From contig SKLC01000280.1 of assembly GCA_007123425.1 (NCBI GenBank), positions 1-5,281 on the forward strand: a DNA stretch of 5,281 bases, written 5' to 3'. This document shows, piece by piece, positions 1 through 3,998 of the stretch. Position numbers and translations under genes: made by a program. The notes beneath the pieces were generated by a model. The model was not told where the DNA came from. It saw only the letters and a list, made by a program, of their open reading frames with translations, and searched no databases. The stretch comes from Nitriliruptoraceae bacterium. Lineage in GTDB: Bacteria; Actinomycetota; Nitriliruptoria; Nitriliruptorales; Nitriliruptoraceae. Position 1 is the first letter of the stretch, and each line of letters begins with the position of its first letter.

Positions 1-228
1 CGCCTCGCCGGCGTCGCCGCTGGGGTCGTCGGCCCCGGCCGGGTCCTCGGCGTCACCGGTGTCGTCGGCGCCGTCGTCGTCACCGCCGCCGTCGGGGTCG
101 TCGACCTCGTCGGCGGCGCTCTCCGCGACCTCCGCGTCGCCCTGCTCGGCCCCGGCGCCCTCGTCATCGCCACAGGCGGCCAGTGCGAGCACCACCGCGC
201 TGCCCGCGGCCAGGATCCCAACGCGCAT
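1..228 (-). CDS. Putative secreted lipoprotein, acidic linker (partial, 3' end outside window)
   Basis: An ATG at 228 opens a frame that stays open for 76 codons to the window edge. The N-terminus is a short lipoprotein signal peptide: a basic residue at position 2, a hydrophobic stretch at about 4-18, and the lipobox L16-A17-A18 then Cys19. Cys19 would be lipidated and the protein anchored on the outer face of the membrane. After Cys19 everything visible is low-complexity Asp/Glu/Gly/Ala, the usual look of an extended linker; any folded domain lies beyond the window. The start is supported by a G-rich Shine-Dalgarno-like AAGGGG about five bases upstream. It lies 79 bp downstream of the two-TM gene on the same strand and could be co-transcribed with it. 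The architecture resembles the lipoprotein at 792-1238, but with no C-terminal domain visible I cannot say they are homologous. Function unknown. Confidence 0.75.
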   Translation of the reverse strand, partial: MRVGILAAGSAVVLALAACGDDEGAGAEQGDAEVAESAADEVDDPDGGGDDDGADDTGDAEDPAGADDPSGDAGEA

Positions 229-283
229 CGTCGCCCCTTCGTCCCCAGGCGTCCTCGTCGTGCAGCGAGAGGCTACGGCAGAT

Positions 284-298
284 GGCGGGCCACCCGCC
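284..298 (-). terminator. Candidate short hairpin after the two-TM gene
   Basis: A perfect 6-bp inverted repeat (GGCGGG / CCCGCC) with a 3-base loop begins ten bases past the stop of the two-TM gene on the minus strand. No T tract follows, so it is at best a weak or non-canonical terminator. In DNA this GC-rich such a hairpin can easily arise by chance. Confidence 0.2.
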
Positions 299-307
299 CG
301 CAGGCGA

Positions 308-550
308 TCAGATCAGGTCGGCGGCGATCAGCCACCAGACGCCGATCGCGGCGATGACCACCCCCAGCCCGGCGCGCACCCACAGGGCGACCAGCTGCAT
401 GCCGGTGACCTCGCCGTCGGCGTCCTCCCGGCCGGGGAACACGCCCGTGCGGTGGTAGCGCACGAGCGCCAGCAGCGTGCCGACCGTCAGCGCGGCGCCC
501 ACCGCCGCGACGGAGCCGACGAGCAGGAACGTCCAGGAGGTCTCGCCCAC
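308..550 (-). CDS. Small two-TM membrane protein (80 aa), unknown function
   Basis: This frame gives an 80-residue protein with two clear hydrophobic segments, at about residues 7-31 and 52-76. They are joined by a short hydrophilic loop (RYHRTGVFPGREDADGEVTG). The Arg/His-rich patch directly after the first segment fits a cytoplasmic loop under the positive-inside rule, placing both termini outside, but this is inference. I chose the GTG at 550 because GGAGGA lies seven bases upstream of it and the protein begins just before the first membrane segment. The frame stays open much further upstream, but that part reads as Ser/Arg-rich shadow sequence opposite the lipoprotein gene. An ATG six bases upstream is in another frame without membrane character. 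It is divergent from the lipoprotein at 792 and upstream of the lipoprotein ending at 1. I do not recognise a family. Confidence 0.8.
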   Translation of the reverse strand: MGETSWTFLLVGSVAAVGAALTVGTLLALVRYHRTGVFPGREDADGEVTGMQLVALWVRAGLGVVIAAIGVWWLIAADLI

Positions 551-561
551 GCCATGGTCCT

Positions 562-583
562 CCGCGCCGGGTCGCGCCGGGTC
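562..583. repeat. Tandem 10-bp repeat in the divergent intergenic region
   Basis: The decamer CGCGCCGGGT occurs in tandem with partial flanking continuation, just upstream of the two-TM gene's ribosome-binding site. It would lie in that gene's leader if the candidate -10 at 591-596 is right. It is short and entirely G/C-rich, so it may be no more than replication slippage. The rest of 551-791 shows no gene and no convincing operator. Confidence 0.4.
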
Positions 584-590
584 GCGCTCG

Positions 591-596
591 AGTCTA
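591..596 (-). promoter_or_regulatory. Candidate -10 element for the two-TM gene
   Basis: On the minus strand TAGACT matches the actinobacterial -10 consensus TANNNT and lies about 40 bases upstream of the GTG start at 550, giving a plausible leader of about 34 bases. It is one of very few A/T-containing hexamers in the 551-791 gap. No good -35 element is visible at 16-19 bp spacing, so the call is weak. Confidence 0.3.
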
Positions 597-759
597 CGGG
601 CGTGCCCGCCCGACCCCCGCCTCGCGCCGGCGCGCACCCCGTCGCGATCGGCATCGCCCACCCCCGGACGGTGTCGCGGCCCACCACGGTCGCGGCTCCC
701 ACGGCACGATGGAACCGGGCCGGCACGGGCCTCGTCCCACCCCCGACCAGCCGGCCACC

Positions 760-774
760 CGGGCCGGCGGCCCG
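760..774 (+). other. Short hairpin just upstream of the lipoprotein RBS
   Basis: CGGGCC and GGCCCG form a perfect 6-bp stem with a 3-base loop that ends seven bases before the AGGAG ribosome-binding site of the lipoprotein gene. It would lie in the 5' leader. A role in translation control is possible, but GC-rich DNA generates such stems often. Confidence 0.2.
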
Positions 775-791
775 ACGAGCAGGAGCACCCC

Positions 792-1238
792 ATGCGACAG
801 CACCGCGTCACGACCTCCCTCCTCGGCGCCCTCGCGCTGCTGCTGGCCGCCTGCGGTGGCGCCACCGACGAGTCGCCCCCCGCCAGCCAGGACGTCGACG
901 AGGCGGCCCCCGACGCCGAGGACGACGACGAGGACGCCGACGACGTCGAGGACGGCGACGCGCCGGCCGACCTCGACGAGTTCCTCGACCAGGCCATCGC
1001 GGCGGCGGTCGCGGAGCGGGGGGTGGCCGAGGAGGAGATCGAGGTGCTGCGCGCCGAGGAGGTCGAGTGGCCCGACGGGGCGCGCGGCTGCCCCGAGGAG
1101 GGCGAGATGTACACCCAGGCGATCGTGCCCGGCTACCTCGCCGTCCTCGACGTCGCCGGGGAGGAGCAGTACTGGCACGGCGCCGAGGACGAGGCCCCGT
1201 TCCACTGCGAGGACCCGCAGGCCCCCACCGCCGACTGA
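792..1238 (+). CDS. Putative secreted lipoprotein with C-terminal Cys-pair domain (148 aa)
   Basis: The start at 792 is fixed by AGGAG at 781-785, six bases upstream, and by an immediate lipoprotein signal: Arg2 and Arg5, a hydrophobic core at 9-20, and the lipobox L18-A19-A20 then Cys21. Residues 22-60 are an acidic, low-complexity linker built from GAC/GAG codons. Residues 61-140 look folded: a helix (DEFLDQAIAAAVAERGV), then a compact segment with the pattern E-x-V-E-W-P-D-G-A-x-G-C100-P, M-Y-T-Q-A, G-Y-L-A-V-L, E-Q-Y-W-H-G and a final F-H-C139-E. The W-P-D-G / G-C-P / Y-T-Q / G-Y / Y-x-H / C order recalls small secreted domains annotated only as hypothetical; I cannot name the family with certainty. 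Cys100 and Cys139 probably form a disulfide outside the cell. It is divergent from the two-TM gene and ends 3 bp from the convergent yqgE gene. Longer frames starting upstream would destroy the signal peptide. Confidence 0.88.
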   Translation: MRQHRVTTSLLGALALLLAACGGATDESPPASQDVDEAAPDAEDDDEDADDVEDGDAPADLDEFLDQAIAAAVAERGVAEEEIEVLRAEEVEWPDGARGCPEEGEMYTQAIVPGYLAVLDVAGEEQYWHGAEDEAPFHCEDPQAPTAD

Positions 1239-1246
1239 CCGTCAGT
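1234..1246. other. 13-bp palindrome containing both convergent stop codons
   Basis: ACTGAC and GTCAGT flank a single C, giving a symmetric site that holds the TGA of the lipoprotein gene (1236-1238) and, on the other strand, the TGA of yqgE (1242-1244). With a one-base centre it cannot fold as a normal RNA hairpin, so I do not call it a terminator. Confidence 0.4.
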
Positions 1247-1808
1247 TGGTCGAGGGGTCCTCGGGGAAGCTGGCCAGCAGCCGCAGCCGCCCGGGCTGGC
1301 GGGCCAGCACCCGCTGCCACAGCCGGTCGGGGTCGCGGGTGAAGACGTCCTCGGCCAGCGCCGGCACACTGACCCACGCGCCCTGGTCGATCTCCGCCTC
1401 GAGCTGATCGGGCGCCCAGCCCGCGTAGCCCGCGAAGATCCGCACCTCGGCGAGCTCGCCCGCAGGCGGGTCGGCCGACACGTCCACGAGGCGCACGGGG
1501 CCCAGCCCGTCCTCGCCGCCGTGGACCACCCGGCTCTCGGGCACCGGGACGTCGGAGAGCTCGTGGCCGAGCGCGACCACCGCCGTGGGCTCGACCGGCC
1601 CGCCGCCGAAGACCACCTCGGGGCTGGCCGCCAGCGCCGACCATCCGTCGAGCGCCTCGACGAGCGGCACGTCCGACGCGCGGTTGAGCACCACGCCCAG
1701 CGCGCCCTCCTCGTCGTGGTCGAGCACGAACACGACCGCGCGCTCGAAGTTGGGGTCCTCGAGCACCGGCAGCGCCACCAGCAGGCGGCCGGTCAGCGAG
1801 TCCTGCAT
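1242..1808 (-). CDS. yqgE: YqgE/AlgH family protein (DUF179/UPF0301, 188 aa)
   Basis: The 188-residue length is typical of YqgE/AlgH and the family motifs appear in order. They are G7-R-L-L-V-A-L-P at the N-terminus, then D18-P-N-F-x-R, H31-D-x-E-G-A-L-G-V-V-L-N-R43, V66-F-G-G-G-P-V, and R123-I-F-A-G-Y-A-G-W131 followed by L136-E-x-E-I and W145. The C-terminal segment D159-P-x-x-L-W-x-x-V-L also fits. The ATG at 1808 is supported by AGGAGG six bases upstream (1815-1820 on the plus strand). The frame stays open upstream but lacks family motifs there. The protein is predicted soluble and cytoplasmic. AlgH was named from alginate regulation in Pseudomonas, but the biochemical role of the family is not settled and I assign none. 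It is divergent from the MerR gene, sharing an 85-bp intergenic region, and convergent with the lipoprotein gene. Confidence 0.95.
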   Translation of the reverse strand: MQDSLTGRLLVALPVLEDPNFERAVVFVLDHDEEGALGVVLNRASDVPLVEALDGWSALAASPEVVFGGGPVEPTAVVALGHELSDVPVPESRVVHGGEDGLGPVRLVDVSADPPAGELAEVRIFAGYAGWAPDQLEAEIDQGAWVSVPALAEDVFTRDPDRLWQRVLARQPGRLRLLASFPEDPSTN

Positions 1809-1831
1809 GGCTGGCCTCCTCGCTCGTGCCC

Positions 1832-1837
1832 ACCGTA
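1832..1837 (-). promoter_or_regulatory. Candidate -10 element for yqgE
   Basis: TACGGT on the minus strand matches TANNNT and would start transcription near 1825, leaving a leader of about 17 bases that just includes the AGGAGG site. The -35 region is not convincing. It is adjacent to the dyads at 1838-1857, which could bind a regulator such as the divergent MerR protein. Confidence 0.3.
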
Positions 1838-1857
1838 CCGCCGGCGGCAAGCGCCGG
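1838..1857. promoter_or_regulatory. Dyad-rich site between yqgE and the MerR gene (possible operator)
   Basis: Two overlapping inverted repeats lie here: a perfect 10-bp palindrome CCGCCGGCGG (1838-1847) and CCGGCG / CGCCGG separated by five bases (1841-1857). MerR proteins bind as dimers to dyads between promoter elements, often their own, so this divergent region is where an autoregulatory site would be expected. G/C-only dyads are common by chance at this base composition, so the assignment is tentative. Confidence 0.25.
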
Positions 1858-1880
1858 TCGGGCCGCGTGACGGCGTCGCC

Positions 1881-1886
1881 TACCAT
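1881..1886 (+). promoter_or_regulatory. Candidate -10 of a leaderless MerR-gene transcript
   Basis: TACCAT fits TANNNT and ends seven bases before the ATG at 1894, the spacing that would make the first transcribed base coincide with, or lie next to, the start codon. No purine-rich Shine-Dalgarno sequence precedes either candidate ATG (1885 or 1894). Leaderless genes are common in Actinomycetota, so the absence of an RBS plus this hexamer argues for the ATG at 1894. Confidence 0.4.
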
Positions 1887-1893
1887 GGGGCGC

Positions 1894-2637
1894 ATGCAGC
1901 TGCGCATCGATGAGCTGGCCACACACGCCGGCACGACCTCACGCAACATCCGGGCCTACCAGGCCCGGGGGCTGCTGCCGCCGCCGACGCTCGAGGGGCG
2001 GACCGGCTACTACGGCGAGGAGCACCTCCACCGCCTGCAGATCATCCACGAGCTGCAGGAGCGCGGGTTCTCGCTGGCGGCGATCGGCGAGCTGCTGCGC
2101 ACCTGGGCGCAGGGCGGCGACCTCGGCCACCTCCTCGGCTTCAAGCACCTGCTGGCCGCGCCGCTGGTCGACGAGGAGGCGGCGCGCTACACGCTGGCCG
2201 AGCTGCTCGAGCGCTTCCCCGAGGCCGAGGGCGACCCGGAGCTGCTGCGCCGGGCGATCGAGCTCGACCTCATCCGGCCCGAGGCCGAGGGCCGCTACCT
2301 CGCCCCCAGCCCGCTGCTGATCGAGGCCGGCGAGGAGTTGATCCGCGCCGGCGTGCCGCTGGGCGCCATCCTCGACCTGGTGGCGCTGCTGCGCGCCGAC
2401 ATCGCCGGGATCGCCGACCGGTTCGTCGCGCTGGTGACCGACCACATCACCCCGCCTCCGGACCGGCTGCTCGACGAGGAGGAGCTGGCCGGCACCCTGG
2501 AGACCCTGGGCCGGCTGCGCCCCATCGCGATCGAGGTCGTGCGACCGCTGATGGCCCAGGAGCTGCAGCGCGCCGGCGAGCGCGCGATCCAGCAGGTGGC
2601 CGACGAGCAGGCCCCGACCGACGGCGGGGCGTCCTGA
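1894..2637 (+). CDS. MerR family transcriptional regulator (247 aa)
   Basis: Residues 1-70 are a MerR DNA-binding domain. The helix-turn-helix is at about 3-22 (L-R-I-D-E-L-A ... T-S-R-N-I-R-A-Y-Q-A-R-G-L-L-P-P), the wing has R36-T-G-Y-Y40, and the second helical pair contains L45-x-R-L-x-x-I ... L54-Q-E-R-G-F-S-L-A-A-I. Residues 100-185 look like a second helical module (L-A-E-L-L-E-R-F ... E-L-D-L-I-R-P-E-A-E-G-R-Y, then S-P-L-L-I-E-A-G-E-E-L). Residues 195-237 are a final long helical region. This layout resembles a large group of actinobacterial MerR-like regulators of unknown ligand. There is no cysteine in the protein, so classical thiolate metal or mercury sensing is unlikely. The ATG at 1885 is an in-frame alternative adding three residues (MGR); I prefer 1894 because of the leaderless promoter candidate. 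The gene is convergent with the MCE cluster, so control of that cluster would have to act at a distance. Confidence 0.93.
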   Translation: MQLRIDELATHAGTTSRNIRAYQARGLLPPPTLEGRTGYYGEEHLHRLQIIHELQERGFSLAAIGELLRTWAQGGDLGHLLGFKHLLAAPLVDEEAARYTLAELLERFPEAEGDPELLRRAIELDLIRPEAEGRYLAPSPLLIEAGEELIRAGVPLGAILDLVALLRADIAGIADRFVALVTDHITPPPDRLLDEEELAGTLETLGRLRPIAIEVVRPLMAQELQRAGERAIQQVADEQAPTDGGAS

Positions 2638-2649
2638 CGGCGCTGTCGG
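2618..2649 (+). terminator. Candidate hairpin spanning the MerR-gene stop
   Basis: CCGACGGCG (2618-2626) and CGCTGTCGG (2641-2649) can pair as a nine-base-pair stem with one G-U wobble and a 14-base loop that contains the TGA stop. On the other strand the wobble becomes an A/C mismatch, so the structure favours the MerR transcript. No T tract follows, so it would not be a canonical intrinsic terminator. Confidence 0.3.
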
Positions 2650-2680
2650 CGACGGCGGGGCGTCCTAGCGGCGCTGCCGG
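2619..2680. repeat. 31-bp tandem duplication at the MerR/MCE convergent junction
   Basis: Two adjacent 31-bp copies, 2619-2649 and 2650-2680, match at 28 of 31 positions and differ only by transitions (copy positions 18, 19 and 28). Both begin CGACGGCGGGGCGTCCT. The left copy encodes the end of the MerR protein (D-G-G-A-S, then TGA). The right copy carries the TAG stop of the MCE gene on the other strand. The 27-bp gap between the two genes lies entirely inside the duplication. Confidence 0.9.
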
Positions 2681-3927
2681 GCCTCGTCGAGCAGGCCGTG
2701 ATCGGCCCGGTCGCCCGCCCCGTCCTCGCGGGGTGCGTACTCGATGCCCGGCGAGGTGGTGTCGGGCGGCATCGGGGCCGGGTCGGCCTGGCGCACCGCG
2801 TCGACCCCCAGCCCGAACGGGGAGTCGCAGTGCGCCCCGGGCAGCGTGGGCGGCGTGGGTGTGCGCGGGGTCTTGGCGGCCGCGGCCGGCCGGGTGACGA
2901 CCTCGGGCAGCAGGATGTTGACCCGCGCCCACAGCTGCCCCGGCCGGTAGGGGTCCCACTGCGTGCCGACGTCGAAGCTGCCGTAGAAGTAGCCCTGGTG
3001 GTCCAGCAGCTGGCCCAGGTAGCCCAGCACGTCGTCGCCGGCCAGCAGCTGGCCCAGGCCCAGCAGGTCGCGGTTGAGGCAGTGGAGGTTGGGGGCCTGC
3101 TCGGCGATCAGGCGGGTGGCCTCGTCCAGCGCGCCCGGGGCGGCCTCGAGGATGTCGGCCACCTCGTCGCCGCGCGCCGCCAGCGTGGCCAGCAGATCCG
3201 CGCTGCTGTCCAGCCCCGTGCGCAGGGCGTCCCGCTGGTCGTGGATGGTGCGCAGCGTGGGCTCGCTGACCTCCAGCAGGCGCTCGATGTCGTCGGAGGC
3301 CGCCAGCAGCGTCGCCGACACCGCGGTCCCGTCGTCGGTGAGCTCGCGGAGGATGTCGTCGCGGCCCTCGACCGCGGTGCCGAGCTCGTCGACGACGGTG
3401 ATCAGGGCCTGCTCGTCGATGGAGGCGAGCAGGTCGTCGGCCAGGCGCAGCACCTCGGGCACCGAGGAGGGCACCGAGACGCCGCGCACGTCGGGGTCCT
3501 CGCCGGCCTCGAGCGCGGACCAGCCCTCGGCGCGGGGGACGTCGCGCGCCACGAACGCGTCCGCGCCCTCGGCCTCCCAGTCGCCGGGCACCGGCGTGAG
3601 CTCGACCGCCTGCTCGCCGATCGGGGAGCGCCGCAGCACCTGGACGAGCACGTGGCGGGGCACGTCCCGGTCGGCGTCGACGTCCATGGTCACGCGCACG
3701 CCGTCGGCGGTCAGCTCGGTGTCGCGCACCACGCCCACGCCGATCCCCCGCACCGTCACGGGCTGGCCCGCCAGCACGCCGCCGGACTCCGGCAGCTCGA
3801 CCACGAGCTCCCGGTCGTCGGCGCCGAAGGTGCCCAGGAACCGGAAGCCGGCGGCCGCGAGCACGACCATCGACACCACGACGACCACCGCCACGTTGAG
3901 CGTGACCCGTCCGCGCCCTCCGGTCAT
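2665..3927 (-). CDS. MCE (MlaD-type) family protein, last gene of the cluster (420 aa)
   Basis: The N-terminus has a short basic leader and one membrane segment at about residues 8-30, followed by an MCE/MlaD domain at about 38-113. Its signs are the V-V-E-L-P-E-S-G-G-V-L-A-G-Q-P-V-T-V-R-G-I-G-V-G-V-V pattern, the V-R-V-T-M-D-V-D strand, and S-P-I-G-E-Q-A-V-E-L-T-P at the domain end. Residues 155-300 are mostly helical with heptad-like leucines, as in actinobacterial MCE proteins, where this part forms the needle or tube. The motif N280-L-H-C-L, with Cys283, lies in the C-terminal half; Cys367 is the only other cysteine. Residues 347-405 are rich in Pro and Thr. Known family members anchor in the membrane and assemble hetero-oligomers that carry lipids with YrbE permeases; substrate cannot be predicted. 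The ATG at 3927 is preceded by AGGGGG with a five-base spacer. The frame is open far upstream, but that part is a shadow. MceF-like by position only. Confidence 0.93.
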   Translation of the reverse strand: MTGGRGRVTLNVAVVVVVSMVVLAAAGFRFLGTFGADDRELVVELPESGGVLAGQPVTVRGIGVGVVRDTELTADGVRVTMDVDADRDVPRHVLVQVLRRSPIGEQAVELTPVPGDWEAEGADAFVARDVPRAEGWSALEAGEDPDVRGVSVPSSVPEVLRLADDLLASIDEQALITVVDELGTAVEGRDDILRELTDDGTAVSATLLAASDDIERLLEVSEPTLRTIHDQRDALRTGLDSSADLLATLAARGDEVADILEAAPGALDEATRLIAEQAPNLHCLNRDLLGLGQLLAGDDVLGYLGQLLDHQGYFYGSFDVGTQWDPYRPGQLWARVNILLPEVVTRPAAAAKTPRTPTPPTLPGAHCDSPFGLGVDAVRQADPAPMPPDTTSPGIEYAPREDGAGDRADHGLLDEARQRR

Positions 3928-3998
3928 GGCAGCCCCCTGATCGTGGCAGCCCTGGTCATGCCAGCGCTGGTCATGGCGGCCCCGGTCATGGCAGCCCC
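3922..3998. repeat. Array of five 15-bp repeats carrying translation-start signals between two mce genes
   Basis: The unit GGTCATGGCAGCCCC (plus strand) occurs at 3922-3936, 3939-3953 (12/15), 3954-3968 (12/15), 3969-3983 (14/15) and 3984-3998 (identical to the first). Two extra bases (3937-3938) separate the first and second units. Read on the minus strand each unit is a G-rich Shine-Dalgarno-like stretch followed by ATG-ACC, except the second, where it is ACG-ATC. The array begins at the stop of the upstream mce gene and ends at the start of the downstream one, so it looks like an expansion of the initiation region itself. Confidence 0.9.
3924..3989 (-). other. 21-codon ORF bridging two mce genes by ATGA overlaps at both ends
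   Basis: The ATG at 3989 overlaps the TGA of the upstream mce gene (3986-3988), and the TGA ending this frame (3924-3926) overlaps the ATG of the downstream mce gene at 3927. The predicted peptide follows the 15-bp repeats as degenerate pentapeptides (AAMTG, AAMTS, AGMTR, AATIR) and has two further in-frame ATGs, at 3974 and 3959. It has no homologue I recognise. It may work as a translational relay rather than as a product, or may be a by-product of repeat expansion plus a 2-bp indel. Translation is not shown by the sequence. Confidence 0.35.

Noticed and set aside
891..975. GAC/GAG-rich stretch as a regulatory microsatellite
   Set aside because: It encodes the acidic linker in the right frame and is imperfect; biased codon use in a Glu/Asp-rich linker explains it.
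709..1407. 232-codon plus-strand frame over the lipoprotein
   Set aside because: The Ser/Thr/Arg/Pro composition is typical of a +1 shadow; the lipoprotein frame has a signal peptide, lipobox and RBS.
808..1926. 372-codon minus-strand frame across the lipoprotein and yqgE
   Set aside because: It overlaps two better-supported genes and its product is Arg/Pro-rich with no recognisable motif.
1809..1949. Upstream start at 1949 for yqgE
   Set aside because: The extra 47 residues lack family motifs and overlap the MerR gene; the ATG at 1808 has AGGAGG at ideal spacing and matches the family's N-terminus.
3922..3998. The 15-bp repeats as a CRISPR array or iteron origin
   Set aside because: Units are contiguous without unique spacers, too short for CRISPR, and lie inside an operon exactly at stop/start codons, with no replication gene nearby.
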